Source: Desulforadius tongensis (lineage in GTDB: Bacteria; Bacillota; Desulfotomaculia; Desulfotomaculales; Desulfohalotomaculaceae). Taken from it: a DNA stretch of 64,000 nt. The stretch is from NCBI RefSeq assembly GCF_016907915.1, contig NZ_JAFBCW010000001.1, forward strand, positions 62,001 to 126,000. Direction: 5' to 3'. Position numbers and translations under genes: made by a program. Below the pieces are notes generated by a model, which saw only the letters and a program-made list of their open reading frames with translations, did not search any database and was not told where the DNA came from. This document shows, piece by piece, positions 40,963 to 52,526 of the stretch; within the stretch, counting starts at the first letter, position 1, and the number at the start of each line of letters is the position of its first letter.

Positions 40963-41940
40963 TTATTTTTCTATCTTCAGCTCTTTAAGCTCCGTTCCCG
41001 GGTAGTAGTGGGCCAGTATCTGCTGATAGGTTTTTTGGTGTTCCGCCATCCCTTTGGCCCCGTACTGGCACATGCCCACCCCGTGCCCGTAGCCCCTGGT
41101 GGTAAAGGTTATTTTATTTCCTTCTATTTTATAGGTAAACAGGGTTGATCTTAGATTCAGCAGATCTCTCAGGGCGGTGGCTTTCATTTCCCTGCCACCT
41201 ACCTGCAGCGTCTTCGGCCTGCCGGTGGTGGTGGTTTGGGTTACCTTTATTATTTCTTTTTTTCCGCCGGCTGAAACAGGCACTGCTTTCAGGTCCACCT
41301 GCAGCCGGGCAGATACTTTGTCCAGCGGGTAGGTTACACTGCGCACCGGACGGGGATCGGCGCAGTACGGGCAGGGTACGCTTTTCAGGTAGGGCAGGCT
41401 CACCTGCCATACCTCGCCGGAATTTTCGGTGGCCCCACCGCCGCAGGATGCGTGGTAAACGGCGTTGGCCAGCTGGTTGTTGTACGTGAGCACCTTGTTT
41501 TGGGTGCTTTTTACCGCCCACTTAATCTTCAGGTAGTAATGGGGGTATTGTATGCCCCAGCGCTTTTTCATTTCTTGTTTTGATATCCAGGCCTGCCCCT
41601 GGCGGTGATCGTCGCTGACGTCCGCCCCGGGAATGGTCCGGTTTGCTATACCGCCGGGCACCAGCCTCTGCGCTGTGTAGGTACGGGCCGCCACCGCCTG
41701 GGCCTTCAGGGCCTCCATGGGGAAAGAGGCGGGCATTTCCGCCGCCACCACACCCACCAGGTATTCTTCCAGGGGAAGGGGTTCTATTTTCCCGCTGGCA
41801 TGGTGGTAAAGGCGCACCTGCCGGCGGTTTATCTGCACATCACCGCCGGTGTTCAGCCAGGGCAGGCGGTGGGCCAAACCCGCCAGCGCCACCGTTACAA
41901 GGATCAACCCCAGGATGAAGAGAGGGATTTTTCTGCGCAT
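40963..41940 (-). CDS. spoIID: Stage II sporulation protein D (peptidoglycan lytic transglycosylase)
   Basis: 325 residues from the ATG at 41940, 6 to 9 bases after GGGAG; other ATGs lie 6 and 9 bases further upstream and sit too close to it. One membrane anchor near residues 3-20. The SpoIID domain shows LEEYLVGVVAAEMPASFP (with the catalytic Glu), ALKAQAVAARTYT, VYHASCGGGATENSGEVW (metal-binding cysteine/histidine region) and FTTRGYGHGVGMCQYGAKG. SpoIID cleaves denuded glycan strands during engulfment. It is flanked by murA and the SpoIIQ-like gene, a standard clostridial order. Confidence 0.95.
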   Translation of the reverse strand: MRRKIPLFILGLILVTVALAGLAHRLPWLNTGGDVQINRRQVRLYHHASGKIEPLPLEEYLVGVVAAEMPASFPMEALKAQAVAARTYTAQRLVPGGIANRTIPGADVSDDHRQGQAWISKQEMKKRWGIQYPHYYLKIKWAVKSTQNKVLTYNNQLANAVYHASCGGGATENSGEVWQVSLPYLKSVPCPYCADPRPVRSVTYPLDKVSARLQVDLKAVPVSAGGKKEIIKVTQTTTTGRPKTLQVGGREMKATALRDLLNLRSTLFTYKIEGNKITFTTRGYGHGVGMCQYGAKGMAEHQKTYQQILAHYYPGTELKELKIEK

Positions 41941-42011
41941 ATACATCATCTCCCACGGATTTTTTTAGATATGCCCGTAAGTACATGTATATGCGGGAAT
42001 CACCGGTAATA

Positions 42012-43274
42012 TTACCGGTCCCCAGCATTTATTCTCGTTATGTCTGCCCCGATGGATTTTAATTTTTCTTCAATCCTGTAATAGCCCCTGTCTATGTGGT
42101 TGATGTTTCCCACTTCCGTTTCTCCTTCCGCCGCCAGGCCGGCTATTATCAGGGCCGCCCCCGCCCTCAGGTCGCTGGCCTTTACCCGGGCCCCCGTCAG
42201 TTTTTCCGTGCCGTATACGATGGCGGTGTGTCCTTCGGTTTTTATTTTCGCCCCCATACGCTTCAGCTCGCTCACGTGCATAAAGCGGTTTTCAAACACC
42301 GTTTCCGTTATTACGCTGGTGCCCCGGGCCACCGTCATCAGGGCCATCATTTGGGCCTGCATGTCGGTGGGAAAACCCGGGTAGGGCATCGTTTTTATAT
42401 CTACCCCTTTTAACCGCCCGTTGGAGCGCACTCTGATGCCGCTTTCTTCCTCCGTTACTTCCACCCCCGCCTCCTGCAGTTTGGCCACCACCGGCTTAAG
42501 GTGGTCTGCAATTACGTTGTTCACCAGCACATCGCCGCCGGTGATGGCTGCCGCCACCATGTAGGTGCCCGCTTCTATGCGGTCCGGTATTACCCCGTGG
42601 GCGGTGCCGTGCAGTTTTTCCCTTCCTTCTATACGAATTACCTTGGTTCCGGCCCCTTTTATTCCGGCTCCCATGGAATTTAAAAAGTTGGCCAGGTCGA
42701 CGATTTCCGGCTCTTCGGCGGAGTTCTCTATGGTGGTAACCCCCTGGGCCAGCGCTGCGGCCATCATGATGTTCTCGGTGGCCCCCACGCTGGGAAAGTC
42801 TAAATACACGCGGCTGCCGATTAGTTTTTTCGCTTCCGCCTCTATGCAGCCCCGGCCGTATCTTATTTCCGCCCCCAGGGCATGGAAGCCCTTCAGGTGC
42901 AGGTCGATGGGCCTGGTACCGATGGCACAGCCCCCGGGCAGGGATATTCTCGCCTTCCCGGTGCGGGCCAGCAGCGGTCCCATTACCAAAAACGACGCTC
43001 TCATGCGCCGCACGTACTCGTACGGGGCTTCTGACGATTTGATCTCCGCCGCGCTGACCCGCAGTTCATCGTTATCTATTTCCACCGCCGCCCCCAGGTT
43101 CTGCAGCACCGCAGCAATGGTATACACGTCCGTCAGTTTGGGAATGTCGCACACACGGCACTGTTCCGCGGTGAGCAGCGTGGCCGCGATAATCGGTAAT
43201 ACGGCGTTTTTAGCCCCGGAAACCTTTATTGTTCCTTTTAACGGATTGCCGCCTCTTACCAGTAGTTTTTCCAT
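42012..43274 (-). CDS. murA: UDP-N-acetylglucosamine 1-carboxyvinyltransferase
   Basis: 420 residues. Motifs are [19 protein letters not shown] at the N-terminus, [19 protein letters not shown] including the active-site Cys, [32 protein letters not shown], and [14 protein letters not shown] plus [13 protein letters not shown] at the C-terminus. It transfers enolpyruvate from PEP to UDP-GlcNAc, the first committed step of peptidoglycan synthesis. The gene follows the atp operon after a terminator at 43364-43397 and precedes spoIID. Confidence 0.97.
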   Translation of the reverse strand: MEKLLVRGGNPLKGTIKVSGAKNAVLPIIAATLLTAEQCRVCDIPKLTDVYTIAAVLQNLGAAVEIDNDELRVSAAEIKSSEAPYEYVRRMRASFLVMGPLLARTGKARISLPGGCAIGTRPIDLHLKGFHALGAEIRYGRGCIEAEAKKLIGSRVYLDFPSVGATENIMMAAALAQGVTTIENSAEEPEIVDLANFLNSMGAGIKGAGTKVIRIEGREKLHGTAHGVIPDRIEAGTYMVAAAITGGDVLVNNVIADHLKPVVAKLQEAGVEVTEEESGIRVRSNGRLKGVDIKTMPYPGFPTDMQAQMMALMTVARGTSVITETVFENRFMHVSELKRMGAKIKTEGHTAIVYGTEKLTGARVKASDLRAGAALIIAGLAAEGETEVGNINHIDRGYYRIEEKLKSIGADITRINAGDR

Positions 43275-43363
43275 AGGATACCTTTCTGTTCACACGGGTT
43301 TTGTAGTTAGTATTGCCGTTATCTGCCGGTGTAATACCAAAAGGAAAATTAACGCTTTAAAGC

Positions 43364-43397
43364 AAAAAAGGCCAGGGTATATTTTCCCTGACCTTTT
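43364..43397 (-). terminator. Terminator of the atp operon
   Basis: Arms AAAAGGCCAGGG (43366-43377) and CCCTGACCTTTT (43386-43397) pair with one mismatch. On the minus strand the stem is followed by a run of six T residues. It is 20 bases beyond the atpC stop. Confidence 0.88.
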
Positions 43398-43417
43398 ATG
43401 TTTCCGTTTAACTTTTA

Positions 43418-43819
43418 TTATCTGCCAGCCGCTTTCAGCCTGGCTATGGCACGCTGCAGGGCCGCTTCCGCCCGGGCCTGATCTATGCCTTCGCCGCCCT
43501 TGGCCAGGCGTTCTTCGGCCCGCTTTTTGGCAGCCTCTGCCCGTTCCACGTCAATTTGATCTTCTCGCTCAGCTGTGTCTGCCAGAACTATCACACGGCT
43601 GTTTTTAACTTCCACAAAGCCGCCGCTGATGGCCACTTTGTAGGTTTTTCCATCCTGCTGTACCCTTAAAACACCGGTTTTAAGGGCGCTTACCAGCGGG
43701 GCGTGCTCGGGAAGGAAGCCCAATTCACCTTCAACCCCTGGGGCAACAACGAATTCAACTTCTTCACTGCACACCACTCTTTCAGGGGTGACAATATCCA
43801 GGCGCTGAGTTTTGGCCAT
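43418..43819 (-). CDS. atpC: F1Fo ATP synthase epsilon subunit
   Basis: 133 residues from the ATG at 43819; GAGGG lies 9-10 bases upstream. A GTG three codons earlier is too close to the ribosome site. The N-terminal beta barrel has DIVTPERVVCSEEVEFVV and GVEGELGFLPEHAPLVSAL; the C-terminal helix pair has RAEAAKKRAEERLAKG and AALQRAIARLKAAGR. It couples rotation to the F1 head and can inhibit ATP hydrolysis. The start is one base after the atpD stop. Confidence 0.96.
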   Translation of the reverse strand: MAKTQRLDIVTPERVVCSEEVEFVVAPGVEGELGFLPEHAPLVSALKTGVLRVQQDGKTYKVAISGGFVEVKNSRVIVLADTAEREDQIDVERAEAAKKRAEERLAKGGEGIDQARAEAALQRAIARLKAAGR

Positions 43820-43820
43820 A

Positions 43821-45281
<1,461 letters not shown>

Positions 45282-45284
45282 TTA

Positions 45285-46157
45285 TTACTCCAGCGCCGCG
45301 GCGCCGCCAACAATTTCGGAAATTTCCTTTGTGATGGCAGCCTGACGGGCACGGTTCAATGACAATGTCAGTTTATGAATCATTTCCTTAGCGTTGTTGG
45401 TTGCGGAGTCCATAGCGGTCATGCGGGCACCGTGCTCACCGGCCTTGGCCTCCAGCAGGGCCCGGAAGATGCTGACCTCCACATATTTGGGCAGCAGCTC
45501 GCCCAGAACTGACTCGGCGTTGGGTTCATACATGTATGAAACCTGGGCCTTTTTGTCTTCCGCACCCTCCTTTTTTTCCTCTGCCGGTGCTTCTATGGGC
45601 AGAAGCTTAACCGTTGTGGGGCGCTGGGTTAAGGTATTCACAAACTCACTGAAAATCAAATAAACCTGATCGTACTCACCGGCGGTGTACTTATCTATTA
45701 CAAACCGGGCAATTTCCTTGGCTTTGCCGAAGGTGATGTTTTCGCCCAAATTGATAAACTCTGCCGCTATTTCTGCCCCACGCCTTTTGAAAAAGTCGCG
45801 GCCCTTACGGCCGATGGTAATCAGGGCAGGGTTTTCATACTGCTGCAGCTCTTTTGCCGCACGCCGGATAACGTTCGCGTTGAAACCACCACACAGGCCT
45901 CTGTCGGCAGTGATAATGATGTAGGCGGTCTTTTGAGGTTCTCGCACTTCCAGCAGCGGGTGACTGACAGAACCGCCGGCTGCTGCACTAACTCGTCCAA
46001 GCACATCAGTCAGTTTGGTGGCGTATGGCCGGGCAGCAGTAACTGCTTCCTGGGCACGGCGCATTTTTGCCGCAGCTACCATTTTCATAGCCTTGGTAAT
46101 CTGCTGGGTGCTTTTAACACTCTTAATCCGGCGCCTAATATCGCGCGCACTAGCCAA
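45285..46157 (-). CDS. atpG: F1Fo ATP synthase gamma subunit
   Basis: 290 residues. N-terminal [20 protein letters not shown] and [14 protein letters not shown], the Rossmann-like centre with [17 protein letters not shown], and C-terminal [21 protein letters not shown] with [21 protein letters not shown]. Both long helices that form the central shaft are intact. It links ring rotation to catalysis. It lies between atpA and atpD as in all standard operons. Confidence 0.97.
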   Translation of the reverse strand: MASARDIRRRIKSVKSTQQITKAMKMVAAAKMRRAQEAVTAARPYATKLTDVLGRVSAAAGGSVSHPLLEVREPQKTAYIIITADRGLCGGFNANVIRRAAKELQQYENPALITIGRKGRDFFKRRGAEIAAEFINLGENITFGKAKEIARFVIDKYTAGEYDQVYLIFSEFVNTLTQRPTTVKLLPIEAPAEEKKEGAEDKKAQVSYMYEPNAESVLGELLPKYVEVSIFRALLEAKAGEHGARMTAMDSATNNAKEMIHKLTLSLNRARQAAITKEISEIVGGAAALE

Positions 46158-46187
46158 TACTTTTCACCACCTTACTCTTTATACTGC

Positions 46188-47693
46188 CTATACAAAGGTC
46201 TTTTTAAACTCTTCTATGGCCGCCTTCAGTTTTTCTTCAATCTCCGGTTTTAACTGCTTTTCTTCCCTAATGGACTTGAGAATTTCCGCATGCTCGCTCT
46301 TCACGTACTGCAGGAAACCCTGTTCAAAGGGGCGTACCTTTTCCACCGGCAGGTCATCCAGGTAACCGCGCACGGCAGTAAAGATGGATACCACCTGCTC
46401 TTCAACGGGCATGGGCTGATACTGACCCTGCTTCAGGATTTCCATGGAGCGGGCACCGCGGTTCAAACGGGCCTGGGTGGCCTTATCCAGGTCGGAACCG
46501 AACTGGGCAAAAGCGGCCAGCTCACGGTACTGGGCCAAATCCAAACGCAGTGTACCGGCCACCTGCTTCATGGCTTTAATTTGTGCCGCACCACCAACCC
46601 GGGATACCGACAAGCCCACGTCAACCGCCGGCCGCATACCGGAGTTGAACAGGTCTGAATCCAAAAAGATCTGACCGTCGGTAATAGAGATAACGTTGGT
46701 GGGAATGTACGCTGACACGTCACCGGCCTGGGTTTCAATAATGGGCAGGGCGGTCAATGAACCGCCGCCGTACTCGTCGCTCATCTTAGCTGCCCGTTCC
46801 AGCAGGCGGGAGTGCAGGTAGAACACGTCACCGGGGAACGCTTCACGTCCGGGGGGACGGCGCAGCAGCAGCGACAGTTCACGGTAAGCGTTGGCCTGCT
46901 TGGTAAGGTCGTCGTAAATTACCAGCACGTCCTTACCCTGCTCCATGAATTCTTCACCGATGGCACAACCGGCATAAGGCGCGATGTACAAGAGCGGTGA
47001 AGGTTCAGAAGCGTTAGCGGCCACCACAATGGTGTACTCCATGGCGCCCTTGGCTTCCAGCACGCTGATTACGTTGGCCACGGTGGAAGCTTTCTGGCCC
47101 ACGGCCACGTAGATACAAATCATATCCTGGCCTTTTTGGTTGATGATGGTGTCCACCGCGATGGCGGTTTTACCGGTTTGACGGTCACCAATGATTAACT
47201 CCCGCTGGCCCCGGCCGATGGGAATCATGGAGTCGATAGCTTTCAGACCGGTCTGCATGGGCTGGTGAACTGACTTACGGGTAATAACACCTGGAGCAAT
47301 ACGTTCAATGGGACGGAATTTATCAGACTTAATTTCTCCCTTACCGTCGATGGGCTGCCCCAACGGGTTGACAACCCGGCCGATCAGAGCGTCACCAACG
47401 GGAACGGAGATAATACGACCGGTGCGCTTAACGGTGTCACCCTCTTTAATGTGTGTGTATGGGCCCAGGATAACGCAGCCAATGTTGTCTTCTTCCAGGT
47501 TCAGGGCCATACCCAGGGTGCCACCGGGGAATTCCAGCAGCTCACTGGCCATACATTCTTCCAGGCCGTATACACGGGCAATACCGTCACCAACCTGAAT
47601 AACGGTGCCAACGTCGGTAGCCTCAATCTGGGCCTGGTATTTATCGATCTGCTGCCTGATAATAGAGCTGATCTCTTCAGGTCGCAAATTCAT
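46188..47693 (-). CDS. atpA: F1Fo ATP synthase alpha subunit
   Basis: 501 residues. N-terminal [18 protein letters not shown] and [20 protein letters not shown]-loop [33 protein letters not shown]-like segment ([18 protein letters not shown]), and [19 protein letters not shown]. It provides the non-catalytic nucleotide sites and the arginine finger. Flanked by atpH and atpG at short distances. Confidence 0.98.
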   Translation of the reverse strand: MNLRPEEISSIIRQQIDKYQAQIEATDVGTVIQVGDGIARVYGLEECMASELLEFPGGTLGMALNLEEDNIGCVILGPYTHIKEGDTVKRTGRIISVPVGDALIGRVVNPLGQPIDGKGEIKSDKFRPIERIAPGVITRKSVHQPMQTGLKAIDSMIPIGRGQRELIIGDRQTGKTAIAVDTIINQKGQDMICIYVAVGQKASTVANVISVLEAKGAMEYTIVVAANASEPSPLLYIAPYAGCAIGEEFMEQGKDVLVIYDDLTKQANAYRELSLLLRRPPGREAFPGDVFYLHSRLLERAAKMSDEYGGGSLTALPIIETQAGDVSAYIPTNVISITDGQIFLDSDLFNSGMRPAVDVGLSVSRVGGAAQIKAMKQVAGTLRLDLAQYRELAAFAQFGSDLDKATQARLNRGARSMEILKQGQYQPMPVEEQVVSIFTAVRGYLDDLPVEKVRPFEQGFLQYVKSEHAEILKSIREEKQLKPEIEEKLKAAIEEFKKTFV

Positions 47694-47714
47694 CTACTGG
47701 TTCACCCCTATCTA

Positions 47715-48260
47715 CTAACTAGTTTTGGACATCAGGCTCTGCTTAAGGGACTCAAGTTTATGTTTAACACTGCCGTCGATAACTTTATCCCCAATGCGTA
47801 CCACCAGGCCGCCAATTAAAGAGGCATCCACCTTGTATTCCGGGCTCACCTCTTTACCGGCCAGGCGGTTCAATACTCCGGCCAGGCTTTTCTTCTGCTC
47901 CGCAGTGAGTTCTTTGGCAGATATTACCTCTGCATCAACCCTGTTGCGGGCTTCGTTGGCCTGGTTGATAAATTCTTCCACAATATCACTTAAATAGGCT
48001 TCGCGATGACGATCAACGATCAGGTATAAAAAGTTTATTGTAGTTTCAGAAACGCGGCCTTCAAACAGCTGGGAAACAACCTGCTTTTTCTCCGCCGTGG
48101 TAATTTGGGGGTGAAAGAGGATTTTCTGCAGACCCTGTTCCCCTTCAATGACCGCGTTTACCGCCTTCAACTCTGCTTCTAATGCATCCAGGCCATTGTT
48201 TGCAACGGCAATTTCATAAAGGGCCTGGGCATATCTTCTTGCCACAGCCCCCCTTAACAT
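47715..48260 (-). CDS. atpH: F1Fo ATP synthase delta subunit
   Basis: 181 residues. N-terminal RGAVARRYAQALYEIAVANN is the delta/OSCP signature; C-terminal EYKVDASLIGGLVVRIGDKV and KHKLESLKQSLM are also characteristic. It joins F1 to the peripheral stalk. It overlaps atpF by 7 bases, so the two are translationally coupled. Confidence 0.96.
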   Translation of the reverse strand: MLRGAVARRYAQALYEIAVANNGLDALEAELKAVNAVIEGEQGLQKILFHPQITTAEKKQVVSQLFEGRVSETTINFLYLIVDRHREAYLSDIVEEFINQANEARNRVDAEVISAKELTAEQKKSLAGVLNRLAGKEVSPEYKVDASLIGGLVVRIGDKVIDGSVKHKLESLKQSLMSKTS

Positions 48261-48793
48261 GGCAACTTACCTGCTTCGTCAATAAACTTTTTCACCAGAT
48301 CGTCCTGCACGTCATCGGTAATTTTTTCAGAAACAACTTTATTGGCAATTAAAATTGACAGGCTGGCCACTTCATTTTTAAGCTCGGCAACAGCCTTTTC
48401 GCGCTCCATTTGAATATCCTGCAGGGCGCTTTCTTTAATACGGGTTGCTTCAGATTTAGCTGATTCAACAATTTTGGCCGCTTCTTCTTCAGCGGACTTA
48501 GTGGCCCTTTGTATGATAGCCTGGGCCTCTTCTTTCGCCTTGGCCAGCTGGGCATCAAGTTCGGCCCGCAGCTTTTCGGCCTCCCGGCGGTCTTTTTCTG
48601 CAGCCGCGATGTCGCTGCCAATCTTCTCTTTACGTTTTTCAATTACCCCGATCAGCGGTTTCCAAACAACAACACGCAGGAAAATTAACAGTATTACAAA
48701 GTGAAAAATCTGGGCTAAAAGGGTGGCGTTAAACAGCAGCGGGCCGCCGCCCTCCGCAGCTGACCGGGCAACTTCAATGGCTTGCAGTTCCAC
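48254..48793 (-). CDS. atpF: F1Fo ATP synthase b subunit
   Basis: 179 residues from the GTG at 48793, which is 5 bases after the strong site AAGGAGGGG; an ATG upstream at 48814 has its ribosome site within the coding sequence. One membrane segment (FNATLLAQIFHFVILLIFLRV, about 22-42) precedes VVWKPLIGVIEKRKEKI and a long charged helix with alanine-rich heptads (AAAEKDRREAEKLRAELDAQ). It is the dimeric peripheral stalk. A stem-loop of 12 bp lies between atpE and this gene. Confidence 0.95.
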   Translation of the reverse strand: MELQAIEVARSAAEGGGPLLFNATLLAQIFHFVILLIFLRVVVWKPLIGVIEKRKEKIGSDIAAAEKDRREAEKLRAELDAQLAKAKEEAQAIIQRATKSAEEEAAKIVESAKSEATRIKESALQDIQMEREKAVAELKNEVASLSILIANKVVSEKITDDVQDDLVKKFIDEAGKLPC

Positions 48794-48834
48794 TTGTTCC
48801 CCTCCTTCCATCATCAGCGGGACAAATTAAGGCG

Positions 48835-48863
48835 ATAGCAGGTTTGTTGGCCAAACCTGCTAT
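48835..48863 (-). other. Intra-operon stem-loop between atpE and atpF
   Basis: Perfect 12-bp arms ATAGCAGGTTTG (48835-48846) and CAAACCTGCTAT (48852-48863) with a 5-base loop. On the minus strand it is followed by CGCCTTAATTTG, not a U-tract, so it is more likely an mRNA stabiliser or processing site than a terminator. Confidence 0.65.
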
Positions 48864-48898
48864 GGCGCCCTTTGCTTATAAGCAAGAAATAAGTACAA

Positions 48899-49171
<273 letters not shown>

Positions 49172-49181
49172 TCACCTTTTT

Positions 49182-49940
49182 TTAGTGGTGCTTGTTAACG
49201 GCTTGTGATGTGTAAATAATGGTTAACATGCTGAAAATGAAGGCTTGGATAGTACCAACAAAGATACTGAACGCCAGCCAGATAACAGAGGGAATAAACC
49301 CGCCCATCAGCGATCCGCTTAACGGTATCAAGCCCAGCAGCACCGCGATCAGCACCTCACCGGCGTAAATGTTACCGAAAAGACGGAAGGCCAGTGTTAC
49401 CGGCTTGGCCAGTTCCTCCACTATCACCAGCGGCAGGAAGAACGGGAAGGGTTCAACAAAATGCTTAAAGTGACCCAACCCCTTATCCTTCAGGCCAAGG
49501 AACTGTGTGGTAAAAAACACCATTAAGGCCAGCCCCATGGTTGTATTTACATCCGCCGTGGGCGACATCATAGTGGGCACTAAGCCCAGCATATTGGCAA
49601 ACCAGAGAAAGGTAAATAATGTAACAATAAATGTAACCATGGAAGCGGCGCGTTTATCGCTGGTGATGTTGTCAAAAATTAGTCCCTTTAAGTATTCGTA
49701 GACCGACTCGTATACCACCTGCAGCCGGCTGGGCTTATCCATGCTTAAATTCCTGGTGGCCAGCACACCAACCAGCGCCACAATAGCCATTACAATCCAG
49801 GTCATCACTATTGTTTTAACGTTGACATCAATGGAATAGCCCGCCACCGTACCCAGGTGAGTGGGGCCGTGGGCTGCTTCCCCTAAAATTTTCTCCCAGA
49901 GCACTCCTATTTCCTCATGGACCTGCTCTAAACTCTTCAT
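49182..49940 (-). CDS. atpB: F1Fo ATP synthase a subunit
   Basis: 252 residues with five or six membrane segments. The signature region LAKPVTLAFRLFGNIYAGEVLI contains the essential Arg of the proton path, followed by FIPSVIWLAFSIFVGTIQAFIFSMLTIIY. It forms the stationary ion half-channels against the c ring. Position between atpI and atpE is standard. Confidence 0.97.
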   Translation of the reverse strand: MKSLEQVHEEIGVLWEKILGEAAHGPTHLGTVAGYSIDVNVKTIVMTWIVMAIVALVGVLATRNLSMDKPSRLQVVYESVYEYLKGLIFDNITSDKRAASMVTFIVTLFTFLWFANMLGLVPTMMSPTADVNTTMGLALMVFFTTQFLGLKDKGLGHFKHFVEPFPFFLPLVIVEELAKPVTLAFRLFGNIYAGEVLIAVLLGLIPLSGSLMGGFIPSVIWLAFSIFVGTIQAFIFSMLTIIYTSQAVNKHH

Positions 49941-49958
49941 ATTCTCCCCCCTTTCACG

Positions 49959-50378
49959 CTAATTTTTATTTTTTAATACCAGGTAAGCTTTGTAATCATT
50001 CAGCAGGCTGATGTTAAAATCTATCATTGTTATCATGGGGGCCACAAATATACCGAAAGCCACCCCGTATATATCCAGCGCATCGAACCTGATGGCCAGG
50101 AAAAGCACGGCCATAATCATTAAAAGCCGCATGAAAAAGCCCATGCGCATAAAGGCCACCGCCTTTTCAAAGGGCATATCGGCAATATGCTTCATGCGGT
50201 TGTATATCAGTACCGAATTTACCACCCCAACCACCGTGCCGATAACCAGCCCCCACCTAAAGGGAGAAGAGGGTTCTAAAATCAAGCCCAGGGAAAAAAC
50301 GAATCCCACTATACCGGTAAACTTAATGGTGCGGGCCAGCTGCACGTTTAAGCTGCGGGCTTTGTGCAAATCCAGCAT
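49959..50378 (-). CDS. atpI: ATP synthase accessory protein, AtpI-like (ATP synthase subunit I)
   Basis: 139 residues with about four membrane segments (GIVGFVFSLGLILEP, GLVIGTVVGVVNSVLIYN, FMRLLMIMAVLFLAI, VAFGIFVAPMITMI). No catalytic motif is expected. AtpI-type proteins help assemble the c ring and may be involved in magnesium handling. The gene lies one base after the AtpZ-like gene and 18 bases before atpB, the usual first position in Firmicute atp operons. Confidence 0.85.
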   Translation of the reverse strand: MLDLHKARSLNVQLARTIKFTGIVGFVFSLGLILEPSSPFRWGLVIGTVVGVVNSVLIYNRMKHIADMPFEKAVAFMRMGFFMRLLMIMAVLFLAIRFDALDIYGVAFGIFVAPMITMIDFNISLLNDYKAYLVLKNKN

Positions 50379-50379
50379 T

Positions 50380-50673
50380 TCACTTCACACCCTTGTCCTG
50401 TTTATCTTTAAAAAACGCATTCAGTGTATTAATTATGCCCATTACACCAACGGCCAAACCCGCCAGCAGGCCGATAATCAAAAACACCGGGGCGGTATCC
50501 AACCTGTGGTCTATGTACCTGCCGCCGTAGAACCCCAGCACCGAGGTAATGGCCAGCTCCATCCCGATGGTGGTGGTTATGGCCAGGGCTTGTAAAGGTG
50601 AACCTTTTTTCAATCCATTTTTATTTGTACGCTTATCCCGGTTATTTATGTCTCCATTAACTCCTTTTTTCAC
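50380..50673 (-). CDS. atpZ: AtpZ/AtpI-family small membrane protein
   Basis: 97 residues. A charged, Asn/Lys-rich N-terminus (GDINNRDKRTNKNG) precedes two membrane segments with the characteristic GMELAITSVLGFYGGRYIDHR, and FLIIGLLAGLAVGVMGIINTL. The glycine-rich GxxxGxYxD-type turn is typical of AtpZ proteins encoded with F1Fo ATP synthases. It probably starts the atp operon; a stop and a 205-base gap separate it from wecB. Confidence 0.85.
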   Translation of the reverse strand: MKKGVNGDINNRDKRTNKNGLKKGSPLQALAITTTIGMELAITSVLGFYGGRYIDHRLDTAPVFLIIGLLAGLAVGVMGIINTLNAFFKDKQDKGVK

Positions 50674-50719
50674 AATTTAATACCATTAAATGGATAATTT
50701 GTAAGCCAAAGGGCCTTTA

Positions 50720-50748
50720 TATTTATCAGAACCTTCTGTTTCTGACAA
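50720..50748 (-). promoter_or_regulatory. Candidate promoter of the atp operon
   Basis: On the minus strand TTGTCA (50743-50748), 17 bases, TAAATA (50720-50725), about 45 bases before the AtpZ-like start. The -35 is good but the -10 is poor. The surrounding 205-base gap is AT-rich and has no clear terminator for wecB. Confidence 0.3.
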
Positions 50749-50878
50749 ATCAGAACTTTTGACAAGAGACAAATTCTACATTAATTAGATTATTCCTTCC
50801 GCCGAGGTAACTAATTTTTATTTTTTTACGAAATTTATCGACTATTTTAACAAATTCTAATGATAGTGAAATAATCTT

Positions 50879-52042
50879 CTAGTTTTTACAATTATTTTTA
50901 ATAATAAACTGCTCCGGCGGCCTGCTGGATATGTTCCATTTGTAACAAATAGCCTGGGTTATTCTGGCCGATGCCCTTCCATCCCCGTAGGGGTTTACTG
51001 CCTCTGCCATGCTGTTGTAAGCCTTCGGATTGTCCAAAAGTTCCCTGGTCTGCCTGCTTACACTTTCTCTGGCCGTGCCAATCAACCGCACCGTTCCCGC
51101 CCGCACCGCCTCCGGCCGCTCGGTGGTGTCCCTCAGCACCAGCACCGGTTTGCCCAGCGCCGGGGCTTCCTCCTGCATGCCGCCGGAATCGGTAAGCACC
51201 AGGTAGCAGCGCTGCATGAGATTGATAAAAGGTTGGTAATCCAACGGTTCGATTAGATGAACCCGCGGTAAATCTCCCAGCACATCCCTTACCGCCCGGC
51301 GCACGGCCGGGTTTTTATGCATGGGAAATACTATTTCCACATCGGGGTAATCGCTGACTATTTCCTTTAAGGCAGCGTATATGTCCCGCATGGGACGGCC
51401 GAGGTTTTCCCGGCGGTGAGTGGTTACCAGCAGCACCCGGCGGCGGGCAAAGTCTATGCCGTCCAGTTCGGGAATGTTGAATGTGTAGTTATCCCGCACC
51501 GCCGCTTTCAGGGCATCGATAACGGTGTTGCCGGTGACATATATTTTTTCCCCGCTGACCCCTTCCCGCAGCAGGTTTTCCCGGGCGGTTTCCGTGGGGG
51601 CAAAGTGTATATCCGCCAGCACCCCGGTAAGCCGCCGGTTCATTTCCTCCGGGTAGGGGGAGTATTTGTTGTTGGTGCGCAGACCCGCCTCCACATGCCC
51701 CACCGGTATCTGCCGGTAAAAGGCGGCCAGCGAAGCAGCAAAGGTGGTGGTGGTGTCACCGTGCACCAGTACCAGGTCCGGCCGAGCCCGGTGCATTACC
51801 TCCTGCAGGCCGGCCAAAGCCCGGTTGGTGATATCAAACAGCGTCTGACCGGCCTGCATAATGTTCAGGTCGTATTCCGGTTTGATGCGGAAAAGTTCCA
51901 GCACCCGGTCCAGCATTTCCCGGTGCTGGGCGGTAACGGCAACGCTGCATTGAATGCCTTCGGTTTTCTGCAGTTCCAGCACCAGCGGTGCCATTTTTAT
52001 AGCCTCCGGGCGAGTTCCGAATATGGTTAATACTTTTAGCAT
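50879..52042 (-). CDS. wecB: UDP-N-acetylglucosamine 2-epimerase (non-hydrolysing)
   Basis: 387 residues. Motifs are IFGTRPEAIKMAPLVLEL at the N-terminus, VTAQHREMLDRVLELF, VHGDTTTTFAASLAAFY, GHVEAGLRT, TTHRRENLGRPM, and VLTDSGGMQEEAPALGKPVLV near the C-terminus. It forms UDP-ManNAc from UDP-GlcNAc. This is the donor required by the TagA protein encoded at 9443-10165, so the two probably serve one wall-polymer pathway. The C-terminal tail is slightly longer than usual (about 15 residues). Confidence 0.96.
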   Translation of the reverse strand: MLKVLTIFGTRPEAIKMAPLVLELQKTEGIQCSVAVTAQHREMLDRVLELFRIKPEYDLNIMQAGQTLFDITNRALAGLQEVMHRARPDLVLVHGDTTTTFAASLAAFYRQIPVGHVEAGLRTNNKYSPYPEEMNRRLTGVLADIHFAPTETARENLLREGVSGEKIYVTGNTVIDALKAAVRDNYTFNIPELDGIDFARRRVLLVTTHRRENLGRPMRDIYAALKEIVSDYPDVEIVFPMHKNPAVRRAVRDVLGDLPRVHLIEPLDYQPFINLMQRCYLVLTDSGGMQEEAPALGKPVLVLRDTTERPEAVRAGTVRLIGTARESVSRQTRELLDNPKAYNSMAEAVNPYGDGRASARITQAICYKWNISSRPPEQFIIKNNCKN

Positions 52043-52043
52043 T

Positions 52044-52418
52044 TTATTTCTCCCCTGCCGCCTTTATTTCCCTGGTGGTGCCGCCTGCAGCCTGGGTATC
52101 CACAATGTAACCCTTTCGTTTTAATTTTTCCACGTGTTCCTGGTGCAGCGCGTCTATATCCACACCGTACTGTTCTTCCAGCACAAACATCATGGACACC
52201 GCCGTTTGGGCTACATCCAGCAGTTCTCTGGAAATCACCTGCATAACCTGTTTTTCATCCAGGCGGGAGGCTTCACCGCTCATTCCCCGCAGTTTGCCGA
52301 TGGCCTGAGCCAGCTCCCCCGCCTCCTCCATCAGTTTCAGGGCGGTGGATTCCAGGGTCGGTGAAAGGTTATTCAGCTTGGGCAGCGTCACTTTTTTAGT
52401 CTGCATTACCTTCACCAT
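52044..52418 (-). CDS. MazG-like nucleotide pyrophosphohydrolase
   Basis: 124 residues, or 120 if the ATG four codons in is used. The metal-binding pattern LMEEAGELAQAIGKL followed by ISRELLDVAQTAVSMMFVLE (EExxE ... ExxD) is the MazG/all-alpha NTP-PPase signature. Such enzymes hydrolyse non-canonical or excess NTPs to NMP and pyrophosphate. A basic tail (EHVEKLKRKGYI) follows. The stop abuts the wecB start (1 base), so it may be cotranscribed. Whether it is a housekeeping enzyme or a phosphoribosyl-ATP-like enzyme is not decidable. Confidence 0.8.
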   Translation of the reverse strand: MVKVMQTKKVTLPKLNNLSPTLESTALKLMEEAGELAQAIGKLRGMSGEASRLDEKQVMQVISRELLDVAQTAVSMMFVLEEQYGVDIDALHQEHVEKLKRKGYIVDTQAAGGTTREIKAAGEK

Positions 52419-52526
52419 CTCATCTATTATTTTCCAGTTAAGTTTTAAATATACAGGTGCCGGGTAATTAATTCTACTTTAAAAACGAAATTCCTGCCGC
52501 AGCGCTCACTTCTGCCCCCGGCTGCT

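Noticed and set aside
42565-43608. A 347-codon plus-strand open frame across murA
   Set aside because: It lies antisense to a clear murA gene, has no ribosome site, and no family-like motifs; it reflects the codon bias of the opposite strand.
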